DNA of 64,000 nt from JAHEFT01 sp963700705 (GTDB lineage Bacteria; Pseudomonadota; Gammaproteobacteria; Xanthomonadales; SZUA-36), in assembly GCA_963700705.1 (NCBI GenBank), contig CAVOYQ010000012.1, forward strand, positions 248,001 to 312,000, written 5' to 3'. Position numbers and translations under genes: made by a program. The notes below the pieces were generated by a model. It saw nothing but the letters and a program-made list of their open reading frames with translations. It was not told the origin of the DNA and made no database searches. Below are positions 1 through 9,388 of this stretch, one piece after another; positions within the stretch are counted from its first letter, which is position 1; each line of letters starts with the position of its first letter.

Positions 1-623
1 TTTGACGTGTAAGTCCCCGGTTCAATCAGGCTGACTTCCACGCCGAATCGCTTCATTTCGTCTTTCAATGCATCTCCGTAGGCTTCCATCGCGTGCTTGG
101 TCATCGCATACGGACCCCAGGTAGACGATGAGAGCGTTCCCGAAATCGAACCGATGATCGCGATGCGGCCACGGGATTCGATGATCAGCGGCGCAAACGC
201 CCGGGTCACACGGTACGGGCCGTAGATGTTGACGTCCATCTGGAAATTGAAATCCTCCTCACTGATTTCGATCAGCGGCTGGAGCACGAGTACACCGGCG
301 TTGTTGACCAGGCCGTAGAGCCCCCGGCCGGCGTCGGTAATGGTTTTCACCGCGGCATCGATTTCATCCTGCTTGGTCACATCCAGCCGCACCGCCTGGA
401 CGTTTTCAATCGCATTGAGTTCTTCCATGTCCTTGTCCTTGCGCGCGCCGGCGTAAACAAAGTAGCCCTGGGCGGCCATCATCTCGGTCATCGCACGGCC
501 AAGACCCGAACTGGCGCCGGTCACCAGCACGGCTTTTTGTCCCGGACTGTCTTCCGCGAGAACCATTGCGGAGGGGGTGAGTAAGGGCAGGGCGGTCAAC
601 AGAAAAGCGGCCATTCGAAACAT
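1..623 (-). CDS. Short-chain dehydrogenase/reductase with signal peptide (partial, 3' end outside window)
   Basis: Reading the minus strand from the ATG at 623 gives an open frame running off the window edge. It has a hydrophobic leader (about residues 1-23, ending near VLAED), then a Rossmann fold with TGASSGLG (NAD(P)-binding glycine motif), NNAG, and the catalytic YAMTK (YxxxK) preceded by the active-site serine in IGSISG. This is the classical SDR layout; substrate unknown. An export signal on an SDR is unusual, and residues 1-23 could instead be a membrane anchor. The gene is divergent from the penicillin-acylase gene, with about 125 bases between them. Confidence 0.85.
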   Translation of the reverse strand, partial: MFRMAAFLLTALPLLTPSAMVLAEDSPGQKAVLVTGASSGLGRAMTEMMAAQGYFVYAGARKDKDMEELNAIENVQAVRLDVTKQDEIDAAVKTITDAGRGLYGLVNNAGVLVLQPLIEISEEDFNFQMDVNIYGPYRVTRAFAPLIIESRGRIAIIGSISGTLSSSTWGPYAMTKHAMEAYGDALKDEMKRFGVEVSLIEPGTYTS

Positions 624-750
624 CAGAGACTCCAGCGAAAATGGGTGAGGGCAAAATATACCAGTAAATGAACCCCGGTTAACCTTTAGCTGCCGGGACC
701 TTCGATGGGTGACTTTCAGGTGGTGGCGATTAGGAGGTATAGTCAGCGGC

Positions 751-3019
751 ATGAAAATATCAACGTGTTTTGCGGCCCTGCTCTGCCTGTTCTTACTGGC
801 TTCCTGCACGCAGGAAGTTGCCGACCCCGAACTGGCGCGCCTTGAGGCGCGGGCGCAGAACGTCACGATCATCCGCGATGACTTCGGCGTTCCGCATATT
901 TATGCAAAAACCGACGCGGATGCCGTGTTCGGCATGCTGTACGCCCAGAGCGAGGACGATTTCAACCGGGTGGAACAGAACTATATCTGGGCCACCGGGC
1001 GCCTCGCCGAAGTGGAAGGTGAGAAAGCGCTGTACAGCGACCTGCGTGCGCGCCTGTACATGACGGTGGAAGAGGCGCAAGCCGCTTATGCAGGCGCGCC
1101 CGGCTGGCTGCAGGAACTGTGCGACGCGTTTGCGGACGGCGTCAACTACTACCTGGCCACACACCCGCAGGTCACGCCCAGGCTGTTGACTCATTTCGAG
1201 CCGTGGATGCCGATGTTTTTCAGCGAAGGCTCGATTGGCGGCGATATCGAACAGATCGACCTGGCCGGCATCGAGGCATTTTACAGCCAGGATCAGTTGC
1301 TGGATGTGCCACGGGAAGCGCCGGCGCAACGCGTGGCGATTTCACAGGCACGCGTTTCTGGTCCCGCCAATTCCGAACGGTTTTTCTCCGAACCGCGGGG
1401 TTCGAACGGTTTCGCGATCTCGGGCGAATTGACCGAATCGGGTGAACGCGATGCTGCTGATCAACCCGCACACCTCGTTCTTTTTTCGCGGCGAGATCCA
1501 CGTGGTCAGCGAAGAAGGCCTCAATGCCTACGGCGCGGTGACCTGGGGCCAGTTCTTCGTCTACCAGGGGTTCAATGAGCATACCGGGTGGATGCACACC
1601 TCGACCCACGTGGATTTCATCGATGAGTTTGTCGAGGACGTATTCGAAAAGGACGGCGCCCTGCTGTACCGCTACGGCGATGAGAACCGGCCGGTGCAGG
1701 TTTCCGAGGTCACGCTGAAGTACAGGGACGGGGACGGCATGTCCGAGCGCACCTTCCCGATGTACCACACCCACCACGGCCCGGTCACCCACCTGCTGGA
1801 TGACAAGTGGGTCGTCACCCGGATCAACTGGGACCCGGTCAACGCGCTGCGCCAGTCGTTTCATCCGCACCAAGCTGCGACAATTACGCCGAATTCCGCG
1901 AAATGATGAATATCCGCACCAATTCCTCGAACAACACGGTATTTGCGGACTCGGAAGGCAACATCGCTTACTTCCACGGCAATTTTGTGCCGATGCGCGA
2001 CCCGCAATTTGATTATTCGCAGCCGGTCGACGGCAGCAACCCGGCGACCGACTGGCAGGGTGTGCACGAAGTGGATGAACTGGTTACCGTGCTGAACCCG
2101 CCCAATGGCTGGATTCAGAACTGCAACTCGACGCCGTTCACCTGCGGCGGCTGAGTTCAGCCCGAAACGGGAGGACTACCCGGTTTACATGGCGCCCGAC
2201 GCGGAAAGCTTCCGTGGCCTGCACGCGGTGCGCGTGCTCACCGGGTGCACGACCTGACGCTGGACAAGCTGATCGACCTCGCCTACGACCCCTACCTGCC
2301 CGGGTTTCGAGCAATTGATACCGGGACTGGTTGAAGCCTACGACCGGTCTGCCGGCGACTGGCCGCAGCTGGCTGAACCCATCGAGGTATTGAGAAACTG
2401 GAACCTGGAAGTTTCCGCGGACTCGGTGGCGATGACGCTGGCGCATTTCTACGGCGTCATCTACAGCGACCAGGCGGCGGAACTGACCGAACTCTACGGC
2501 ATGGAAAAAATGGACCTGGTCAATTTCCTCGGCACCGGCACCCCGGATGAAGAACGCCTGCAGGTGTTCTCCGACACCGTGGACATGCTGAATGCCGATT
2601 TCGGCAGTTGGAGCACGCCCTGGGGCGAGGTTAACCGCTACCAGCGGCTGAATGGCGACATCCAGCAGCCGTTCAACGACGACGCACCCAGCCTGCCGGT
2701 CGGAATGGCCTCCGGCAACTGGGGCGCGCTGGCCTCGTTTGGCGCCAAACGCTACCCCGGCACCAGGCGCATCTACGGTACTTCAGGCAACAGTTTTGTC
2801 GCGGTCGTGGAGTTCGGCGACAAGGTCCGGGCCAAGAGCCTGCTGGCCGGCGGCCAGAGCGGCGACCCCGATTCGCCCCACTTCGACGACCAGGCGCAGC
2901 GTTATGTCGACCGGGAATTCAAGGACGTCGCGTACTACCGCGAGGACGTCGAGAAGCGCGCGGAAAAAACCTACCATCCCGGATCACCGGCCATGAACGG
3001 TAGTACGGGGTCAGAGTAA
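751..3019 (+). pseudogene. Penicillin amidase / acylase family (Ntn hydrolase) lipoprotein, multiply frameshifted
   Basis: An AGGAGGT ribosome site at 732-738 precedes the ATG at 751. The product starts with a lipoprotein signal (LLASC, Cys19), then the acylase alpha-chain region, and the autocatalytic beta-chain start GSNGF whose Ser would be the N-terminal nucleophile. The coding frame changes near 1441 (one extra G), near 1870-1885, near 2150, near 2245 and near 2307 (extra G in a GGG run). Stitching the frames gives a coherent family protein, including an HTHHGPV motif and a C-terminal tail. As written it cannot make one protein. It may be a pseudogene, or a real gene seen through base-call indels. 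The last codons and the stop lie inside the 3008-3058 palindrome. Confidence 0.8.
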
Positions 3020-3058
3020 AGTGCCAGAGTAAACTACTCTGGCACTTTACTCTGACCC
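3008..3058. repeat. Perfect 24-bp palindrome (long stem-loop)
   Basis: Bases 3008-3031 (starting GGGTCAGAGTAAAGTGCC) are repeated as the exact reverse complement at 3035-3058, with a 3-base loop. The left arm supplies the stop codon of the acylase reading frame, and a shorter direct repeat (ACCCC/ATACCATG) follows at 3060-3084. It could act as a bidirectional transcript end or be a REP-type or transposon-derived element; there is no T-tract, so it is not a classical terminator. Confidence 0.8.
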
Positions 3059-3096
3059 GATACCATGCTTGACCCCATACCATGAGGAATCTTCCG

Positions 3097-3498
3097 ATGA
3101 CAGAACGAAAACACGTATCTTCCGGCAGCCCCTATGAACCCATTGTCGGATTTTCCCGCGCAGTCCGGATCGGCAACGTCATCGCGGTAAGCGGAACCGG
3201 GCCGCTCGGGCCGGACGGCAAAACCGTTCCGGGTGGCGCCGCGGAGCAGGCCCGGCGATGTTTCGAAATTCAAATCGCCGCCCTCGAGCAACTCGGCGCC
3301 GGCGCCGGTGACGTGATCCGGACCCGGATGATGCTGACCCGGATCGAGGACTGGGAAGCCGTGGCAAAGGTTCACGGCGAATTTTTCAGCACCATCCGCC
3401 CGGCCAGCACCATCGTGCAGGTCACTGCGCTGGTCGAGCCCGATTGGCTGATCGAGACGGAAATGGATGCGGTGGTCACCGATCCTTCCTGGGCCTGA
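3097..3498 (+). CDS. RidA/YjgF family protein
   Basis: This is a small (about 133 aa) YjgF/YER057c/UK114-type protein. The family forms trimers, and its best-known member deaminates reactive enamine/imine intermediates from PLP enzymes. Family signatures are FSRAVRIGNVIAVSGTGP near the N-terminus and the C-terminal IETEMDAVV strand with its acidic residue. The arginine that RidA proper carries in a PARxxV-type motif is serine here (RPASTIVQV), so this is a different subfamily and its deaminase activity is doubtful. I take the ATG at 3097 because GAGGA lies 7 bases upstream; an in-frame ATG at 3082 is the alternative. A terminator hairpin follows directly. Confidence 0.85.
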   Translation: MTERKHVSSGSPYEPIVGFSRAVRIGNVIAVSGTGPLGPDGKTVPGGAAEQARRCFEIQIAALEQLGAGAGDVIRTRMMLTRIEDWEAVAKVHGEFFSTIRPASTIVQVTALVEPDWLIETEMDAVVTDPSWA

Positions 3499-3500
3499 CA

Positions 3501-3537
3501 AAAAAAATCAGGGCCCGTTTGAAACCGGGCCCTGACC
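3501..3537. terminator. Hairpin terminator between convergent genes
   Basis: A stem TCAGGGCCCG / CGGGCCCTGA (3508-3517 with 3526-3535) closes an 8-base loop. An A-run lies at 3500-3507, so the structure plus U-tract terminates minus-strand transcripts from the 3561-3941 gene and may also stop the RidA transcript. Confidence 0.7.
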
Positions 3538-3560
3538 TCCTTTACGAATTGCCCTCAGGA

Positions 3561-3941
3561 TTAACTGCTGGGCTTGAACTTCCACAGTTTGTTTTCCGAG
3601 CATTCGGAAACTTCGTCAAACAAATCTTTCAGTTCGATGGCCTTGTCACTGTCCAGGACGGTCTGGGTTGCCGCCCAAACGGTGAGGTCGGGATAGGTAT
3701 CGACAAAAATGAACATGTCCTGTTTACCCACGATTGCGGTGCCAAGTTCGCTGGTGATGTCCTTGTTGACGTTCGCCCTGACCCACTTCAGCCAGACGTT
3801 GTTCTTGGCGATCACGTCTTCTGTTTTCTTGCCTTCTTTCAGTTTGCAGGTGTAAGAAGCAACGACGCTGTCGGCGAAAACATTGCTGCTGGCAAAAACA
3901 AAGGCCGTAGCGAAAAGTGCGGTTGAAATAACTTTCTTCAT
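3561..3941 (-). CDS. Small periplasmic protein, unknown function
   Basis: A 126-aa product with a clear Sec signal peptide (MKKVISTALFATAFVFASS, cleavage after VFA). The mature part has a single Cys pair (Cys in SYTCKL and in VSECSE) and a compact alternation of strands and helices reminiscent of dimeric alpha-beta barrel (ABM/Dabb-like) proteins, but I do not recognise a named family. The ATG at 3941 is chosen because GGGAG lies upstream and the signal peptide begins there; the longer open frame to 4049 lacks this. It is monocistronic with its own terminator. Confidence 0.7.
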   Translation of the reverse strand: MKKVISTALFATAFVFASSNVFADSVVASYTCKLKEGKKTEDVIAKNNVWLKWVRANVNKDITSELGTAIVGKQDMFIFVDTYPDLTVWAATQTVLDSDKAIELKDLFDEVSECSENKLWKFKPSS

Positions 3942-4147
3942 TAAGTACTCCCTCAGTGTGGTTTCGTTGGTATGGCAACTAAGTATAGAGGAAATATCTG
4001 AGTAGCGTAATTTGATTGGCTGGACTTCTGATGTACGCATTCGAACCAATTTAGATCTACGCCGCGATTTGTCCTTACCACTGCTGGTGGGTTAGGATAA
4101 ACGGTGACCATTCCCGTCGAGAGACGCTTAAATGAAGGGAGGAAGTC

Positions 4148-4579
4148 ATGAGTCTCTTAGGAAAGCTTTTTTCCAGCAAGCCGGATTATCCGGCCATCGA
4201 TCCCTCCAGCACGGCGGCTTCGAGGATCGCGCAAGTCGAAACCCAGCTCGGTGAACTCGCCGGGCAGGTCAAGCAACCCCTGGAAGTCATCCCCACCGAG
4301 CATGCTGCCTACGTATTCATCGGCAAACCGCCGAAACATTTCGGCCTGGCCTGGATCCACGACGGCAAGATCAGCGGTCTGAACACGCTGGTGGAGGAGC
4401 ACGGCCTGAAGCCACTGGAAGTGGAAAAGGTGGTGGACCAGCTGCGCGTCGCCTACGAGCGCAACGCGGACGTGAGCCGGTTCTGTGCGACCGTGCAGGA
4501 CCGGGACGTGGTGGTTACGCCATCGGCCAGGCTGGAGAAAGAGGTGCACGAAATTATCGAAAAGGTAGTGCGCCACTGA
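4148..4579 (+). CDS. Conserved hypothetical cytosolic protein
   Basis: A 143-aa protein with no signal peptide or membrane span. A strong GGGAGGAAG ribosome site sits just before the ATG. The N-terminal SLLGKLFSSKPDYP segment is followed by a predicted alpha/beta domain containing VIPTEHAAYVFIGKPPKHFG and WIHDGKISG. Codon use is like the neighbours, so it is very likely a real gene. I cannot name a function. It stands alone between opposed genes. Confidence 0.7.
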   Translation: MSLLGKLFSSKPDYPAIDPSSTAASRIAQVETQLGELAGQVKQPLEVIPTEHAAYVFIGKPPKHFGLAWIHDGKISGLNTLVEEHGLKPLEVEKVVDQLRVAYERNADVSRFCATVQDRDVVVTPSARLEKEVHEIIEKVVRH

Positions 4580-4642
4580 CCCTGCCGGGAGCGCTTGTTC
4601 CCGGCGTCGCCAGATGCTTCTAACGAAGAGGTCCGGCTGCGG

Positions 4643-6248
4643 TCATTCCCTCAACCCGGTCATTTCCCAGCGTGACAGGGAAATCGGGATGCTGTCGGTC
4701 GCGTTCAGTTCGTCGAAGAACTGGCGCAGTGAAAATTCCTCGCCCTGCGCTTCCTTCTGCCGCGCATAATCCGCCAGCGTCTGCTCCAGCAGGTACTTGC
4801 CGGTCACGTAACTGGTGCCGTAGCCGGGCTGGCGCAGGTACAGGTGCTGCTCGAATATCCGCAGTTCCGGCTCGGTCTTCATCCAGCCGCGCGGCGTCCA
4901 GTCCATGTGGATGGAACCGGCCTCCTCCATGGTCATTTCGTTGGCCTGGGCATACAGCGAACCCAGGCCGCGGGCGGCGCGCTGGGCCAGCATGATCCAG
5001 ACGATTTCACGCGAACGCGGACTGTCGTCGTACAGCCCGGCGTGCATGAACATTTCCTCGACCCCGGTCGCAGTGCCTTCGTTGCCACTGTCGAAGATGT
5101 TGTACAGCAGGGCGTTGCGGCGGATCGGGCTGGCGTTGGGTTCATTGTCCATGCGGGCCAGTTCGAACCAGTGCCAGAAATGGGTAAACAGCGGGGTCGG
5201 GTCGTAATGGGCGCCGATCAGGAAGAAATTGCGCTTTTCGACCGGTACAAATTGCCCCAGGTGCTGGCGTAACTCGGGTTCAAAATAGTCTTCGACCGTG
5301 ACAATGTCCTGGTCGACCAGGAAAGCCATCAGGCGGGTCGCGGCCCGGTCAGCCATCGCGTCATATTCGGCTTCGTTCTGCGCAGCCTGCATGGGGGGCA
5401 GGTTGCGGTTGCGGTGCTCTTCCAGCTTGAGCGAAGACCACGCGCGGTCCAGTTCGCGCTTCAGCAGGCGCACCTCGTCGTCCCAGGTCATCGGCACCAG
5501 GTGGACATTCTGCTGGTACCAGGTGTAGTTGTCCTTGCCAACACCGGACGGACCGGTTTTCAAGGGCGCCTGGGCTTCCAGCCACAGGATGAATTCATCG
5601 GTGGCCAGTTTGCTGGCCGCGATCATCTCCAGCAGTTCGGTATTGGTGGAATCGGCCGTGAGTTCTGTGACGAGGTCGAGGTTTTGCCGTTGCTGGCGGA
5701 TGTTACGGATACCGGTGATCCACAGTTCGCGGGCGTTTCCGGTCAGGTTTTTCTGCGCCTGTTTCATCAACGGCGGGATCACGGCCAGGTCCGCCAGCAG
5801 GCGCTGCTCCGCGCTGCTGTCCAGCGGAAAGTCATAGGTCCACAGCTCGGACGAGGGCGTGGTGGGTCGGGCCCTCGTGGCCCGGCACGTCGCTGCGTTC
5901 CGTCCAGATCGTCTCGTAAAAAGCCGGATCGCGCACCCAGGGCTGCAATACCCGGTAGTTGAAATCAAAACCGTTCATTTCCGCGTTGACCAGTTGCCAG
6001 TCCACTTGCTGCGGAATCGGCCAGCCATCGGGATCTATCGCATCCAGGCGTTTACGGTAGCTCTTGAACGCCTCGTAGCGGTCGGCGAAGGTGGCGGCCG
6101 TGTAATCCGGCGCGCCCTCGAGCAAGGGCGGTGATTCGAACTGCCGCCATTCCCCGAACAGGGTCAGCAGTTCCTGGTAGCTGCCGGCCTCGGCGCTGAA
6201 ACTGGCCGCCATAAGGGTAAAAGCAAGGAGGTTCAACCGTATTCTCAT
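4643..6248 (-). CDS. DUF885 family secreted protein (one frameshift)
   Basis: The ATG at 6248 starts MRIRLNLLAFTLMAASFSAEA, a Sec signal peptide. The reading frame changes once near 5855-5868, at the sequence encoding GHEGPT. The N-terminal part (DWQLVNAEMNGFDF) and C-terminal part (GHYDPTPL-like NFFLIGAHYDP, DSGNEGTATGVEEM, TSYVTGKY) together match the DUF885 architecture of about 530 aa. DUF885 proteins are abundant in marine gammaproteobacteria; some are related to metal-dependent carboxypeptidases, and the conserved HxxxE-like helix would be in this C-terminal half. The break is a single-base change and may be an artefact. Confidence 0.75.
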
Positions 6249-6270
6249 TCGTTTTTTCTCACCGTGAATT

Positions 6271-6705
6271 TTAAAGAAATGCGTAAGCGAGAATGGCCAG
6301 TAAGGCAACAACGACTGCCGCAATAATCAGGTACGACTGATTAGTACCGGTAGAAGTTTGCAGTTTCGGACTTTCTTGTTGATCCGGCGGGTTATTGCTT
6401 GAGGTCACTGATTTGTGGACAGCGGGCTTGCGAACTTCGCTCGAATGTTCCGCCTTGAGATGCACGGGGGCAAAATCGGGGCAGTTTTGCAGGAACCAGG
6501 ATTCGCCGGAATCCAGCCCCAGCCGGTGCCGAAGGATGCCGATGGCGTTCAGGGTGGCATGCGCCTGGTCATACCCGGCACGTTTCTTCTCATCCAGCAG
6601 AATCGGAGCGCACTCGCTCATTGCCGGCTTCGAGGCCAGTGCGGCGGCCACCTCCTCGCTGCTGGCTTTCGGCTCAATTCCCAGTCTGTGGTAGAGGTCT
6701 TTCAT
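6271..6705 (-). CDS. Tail-anchored protein with degenerate J-like N-terminus
   Basis: A 144-aa product. Residues 1-65 (MKDLYHRLGIEPKASSEEVAAAL..., LDEKKRAGYDQAHATL) have the helix pattern of a DnaJ domain, but the HPD tripeptide between helices II and III is absent. This is followed by a low-complexity linker and one C-terminal transmembrane helix (YLIIAAVVVALLAILAYAFL), so it is likely tail-anchored in the inner membrane. The start overlaps the stop of the upstream TerB/J-domain gene by four bases (ATGA), so the two are co-translated. A J-like scaffold without HPD would not stimulate DnaK. Confidence 0.65.
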   Translation of the reverse strand: MKDLYHRLGIEPKASSEEVAAALASKPAMSECAPILLDEKKRAGYDQAHATLNAIGILRHRLGLDSGESWFLQNCPDFAPVHLKAEHSSEVRKPAVHKSVTSSNNPPDQQESPKLQTSTGTNQSYLIIAAVVVALLAILAYAFL

Positions 6706-7460
6706 TCCGGCTTGGCCCGCAAAAGTTGATACGCCAGCTGAATTTTCCGGAAACGCGAATTGGCGACTGAAACCGCCGCCTCGCCCATGGCCTCAACGCG
6801 ATCCACCTGGAAAATGGCCGCCAGGTCCTGGTAACTGCGCTCAATGTCGGCCTGGGTTGCATTCAGGCTGACTCCCAGCACCGCCTGGGCCTGGGCGATA
6901 CTCATACCAGCCGGGTGGTGAACGTCGGAACCTGGTTTTTCAGCAATCTGCTGGCCCGCAGGTCCGGATCCAGGGTGAAGCCCGGAACCTTCAAGGCTCA
7001 TCGTTTCCCACCACGCCTGACTGGCGGGGTCACCGGGTTCCGGGAACTCAAAACCGGTGATCGCTTTGAATCGTTTCTCCAGCATTCCCAGCCCAAGGTG
7101 CAGGGCGTCAGCGTAGAAGCGCAGGATGTGATTTTCGGCGAATTCGATTTCCTTATCGGCCATGGACATTGAAATGGCCATGTCCAGGAACGCGATGCGC
7201 AATTCCCGGCTCTCATTGGCGACCGCCCGGATCGCCTTTTCTATCACGGAGACGTCGGAGTTCCGGATAACCGCCAGGAATTCAGAGGTGGAAATCGGAC
7301 CGGTTTCATCGGGAAACTGCGAAGAGGCGAACTCCAATTCTTCTTCCTCGAGCTTGCCGTCGCTCGAGGCTACCCACAAAAGCAACAGTTTTACGCGGCT
7401 CTGCAGCTTCTCTCTTTCATCATGCGGCATCCCTGCCAATTTTGAGCTTCCAATGGACAT
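6702..7460 (-). CDS. TerB-like / DjlA-like protein with C-terminal J-related domain
   Basis: A 252-aa protein. The N-terminal ~130 residues resemble the all-helical TerB fold with its acidic metal-site pattern (WVASSDGKLEEEELEFASSQF, ISMSMADKEIEFAENHIL). The C-terminal ~70 residues (MSIAQAQAVLGVSLNATQADIERSYQDLAAIF...) resemble a J domain, again without HPD (VDRVEA at that place). The arrangement recalls DjlA (TerB plus J), but without the membrane anchor, which is instead supplied by the downstream partner. The two genes overlap by four bases. Function unknown; an envelope or stress-associated role is only inference. Confidence 0.65.
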   Translation of the reverse strand: MSIGSSKLAGMPHDEREKLQSRVKLLLLWVASSDGKLEEEELEFASSQFPDETGPISTSEFLAVIRNSDVSVIEKAIRAVANESRELRIAFLDMAISMSMADKEIEFAENHILRFYADALHLGLGMLEKRFKAITGFEFPEPGDPASQAWWETMSLEGSGLHPGSGPAGQQIAEKPGSDVHHPAGMSIAQAQAVLGVSLNATQADIERSYQDLAAIFQVDRVEAMGEAAVSVANSRFRKIQLAYQLLRAKPE

Positions 7461-7568
7461 GTTGTCTTTTACCCGTTTGAAACAATCCCGTTTGAACGGC
7501 CTTTGGCGTACTTAACGTCAGTGGCCGGCGAAGGTCAAGTAAAACAGGCATTTCGATCCGTCCCGGCC

Positions 7569-8876
7569 TCATTTAAAGCCGTTCAAGCGGAAAGTTTTGT
7601 AGATTTTCCCGCTCGTCTGTTTCGGAATACCGGCTTTCTCGGCGTACACTGCCCAACCAGACACGACATCGAGAACTTCGGAGATGATGGATTTCTCCTG
7701 CCCCCGCTTCATCAGCGCCGTCTTCGCGCAACTCTTGAAATCATCCAGATTGAAGTTTTCACGTTTGCCGTTCATGGTCATCTGGTGTGTGGCTGTCCAC
7801 AATCCGGCGGGATTAAAACTGTAGGTCACGTCAAAAGCCGGCGCTAACGACCACTCGCCGTTTTTGTCCATCAGGAACGCAATATTCTTGACGTGGTCAT
7901 CCTGATTGCGGATGACGATGTTGAACACCATGCGGCGAAACTGTTGTTCGAGTGCGCTCATCGGCAAGCCCAGTTGCCTGATCGTAATCAAGGCCTGCTC
8001 ATAGCTGTAGCCACCGGCAAGATTGAAATCGAAATGCGCAAGCGCACCCAGCGATTGCATGTGAATCTTCTGCCCGTTCTGCGTCCGGTCAAACCGCCTT
8101 GTCATGAAATGCCGCCTTCCGTTTTCTTCAAACAGGCGGCACTCATTTATCTCGATGCCGCAGTCCCTCGCCATCAGGTAGCAGGCGTACTCGACGGCGC
8201 CGTACCCTTTCGGATCCTCAAGCTCCTTGTCCCGGTTCCCCTGGACACCATCAAATTTGAGTATCCAGTACCCGAACCCTTCACCCGCGGCAACCTGGCC
8301 GGACCGGACTTCGTTGGTCTCGGGGTTCCAGGCAATCACCGCCTTGGCGCGAGCGCCACCGGCTGACGTGCCGATGCGCAAAATATCCATCAGCGCCCGT
8401 TGCTTGCCCCTGTCCGCAAACGAGACCCTCAGGCCGGTGCGCTGGCTCAGTATCTCGGATGCGAGCTCTACCAAACTGTCGATCCGGATATTGCCGGCTT
8501 TTCGCGCGCCGGGTCCTTGCGCCGGGGCAAACTCCAGCGCGCCCATTCCTCGCTGGCCGATATAACACAGTCGTTCAACGGCGTTGAACGAGGCCGGCGT
8601 TCGGCCTTGAGTCGCAAGCCAGGTATCAATCAGGGCATTGCCAAACCGGTCCGGCAATGAGTCCGCCAACAGTCCCGGCAAGCCATAAAACGTTTTACGC
8701 GCCAACTCAGGGAACGAATACACCCGGTTTGACAGTGGCATCGCCAGGGGTGATACCTGGATGCCGCTGGCCGCGAACGCCGGGGCATATTCAAACGCGG
8801 CAACCTGATCATCACCACCCAGGGCGACGGCCCCGATTCTCCGGCCCCACAGATTTACCCATGCTTCGGTGGTCAC
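7569..8876 (-). CDS. hipA: HipA-family serine/threonine kinase toxin
   Basis: A 435-aa protein with the HipA N-terminal couple-with-HipB domain (MTTEAWVNLWGRRIGAV) and the C-terminal kinase core. The catalytic loop is NIVIRNQDDHVKNI and the metal-binding aspartate follows in PAFDVTYS. The ATP-loop region is RIGTSAGGARAKAVIAW. In characterised systems HipA phosphorylates an aminoacyl-tRNA synthetase, and the cognate HTH protein neutralises it and represses the operon. The start overlaps the stop of the HTH gene by four bases, as expected for an antitoxin-toxin operon. Length and motifs are intact, so it is likely functional. Confidence 0.9.
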   Translation of the reverse strand: MTTEAWVNLWGRRIGAVALGGDDQVAAFEYAPAFAASGIQVSPLAMPLSNRVYSFPELARKTFYGLPGLLADSLPDRFGNALIDTWLATQGRTPASFNAVERLCYIGQRGMGALEFAPAQGPGARKAGNIRIDSLVELASEILSQRTGLRVSFADRGKQRALMDILRIGTSAGGARAKAVIAWNPETNEVRSGQVAAGEGFGYWILKFDGVQGNRDKELEDPKGYGAVEYACYLMARDCGIEINECRLFEENGRRHFMTRRFDRTQNGQKIHMQSLGALAHFDFNLAGGYSYEQALITIRQLGLPMSALEQQFRRMVFNIVIRNQDDHVKNIAFLMDKNGEWSLAPAFDVTYSFNPAGLWTATHQMTMNGKRENFNLDDFKSCAKTALMKRGQEKSIISEVLDVVSGWAVYAEKAGIPKQTSGKIYKTFRLNGFK

Positions 8877-9223
8877 GGGTCATCGCCCCACGTCCAGGGC
8901 GCCTGCTGCTCCGGGCTGCGGGCTTGAGAAGATGCACGCCGGCGCGTCTTGCCCTTTCTCTTCATCAACTCTATCGGTCCGGGCTTTGATGCCGGCAATA
9001 CCTGGTCCAGGGCGGGTAGCAGATCAAGGACCCGGAAAATGCGGATGATCGTCGACATCTGTGCGGTGGCCCCGGCTTCTACGCGTTCGAGCGTGCGCTT
9101 TGCCACGCCAGCCTCCCTGGCAAGGGCTGCCTGCGTCAATTGATGGTCCAGCCTGCGCCGGGTGATACGTTCACCCAATTCAGCAAGGATGGCCCCGTCG
9201 CTGAGTTCATTTTTTATCTTCAT
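8873..9223 (-). CDS. hipB: HipB-like XRE-family antitoxin/repressor
   Basis: A small protein with a helix-turn-helix (LGERITRRRLDHQLTQAALAREAGVAKRTLERVEAG) followed by a proline- and arginine-rich C-terminal tail. It is the first gene of the hip operon, directly upstream of and overlapping hipA. I prefer the ATG at 9223 because the family begins near NELSDGAIL. A start at 9256 with an AAGG 7 bases upstream is possible and would place half of the operator inside the coding region. The perfect inverted repeat around the start suggests tight autorepression. Confidence 0.85.
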   Translation of the reverse strand: MKIKNELSDGAILAELGERITRRRLDHQLTQAALAREAGVAKRTLERVEAGATAQMSTIIRIFRVLDLLPALDQVLPASKPGPIELMKRKGKTRRRASSQARSPEQQAPWTWGDDP

Positions 9224-9285
9224 ATTCGTAATATATGACGATTTAAATCCATACACAACCTTATATCGTCATATATTACGAATAT
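9222..9285. promoter_or_regulatory. hipBA operator: perfect 21-bp inverted repeat
   Basis: The 21 bases at 9222-9242 (ATATTCGTAATATATGACGAT) occur as an exact reverse complement at 9265-9285, separated by 22 bases. Each arm is itself a near-palindrome (CGT-AATATATG-ACG). This is the expected layout of two cooperative HipB-type sites over the promoter and translation start. The AT-rich block stands out against the GC-rich surroundings. Confidence 0.75.
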
Positions 9286-9388
9286 AGCATCTATGAATTT
9301 GATTAATCCGGCTGGCGACCTCAATCAAAGGAACAGCCGCCATTATTGGTAAACTGTTCCAAATTCCACCTCCACCCGGGCGCCAATC

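Noticed and set aside
1220..1873. 217-codon minus-strand frame inside the acylase gene
   Set aside because: Antisense shadow of a high-GC coding region; the plus-strand frames encode the conserved acylase motifs.
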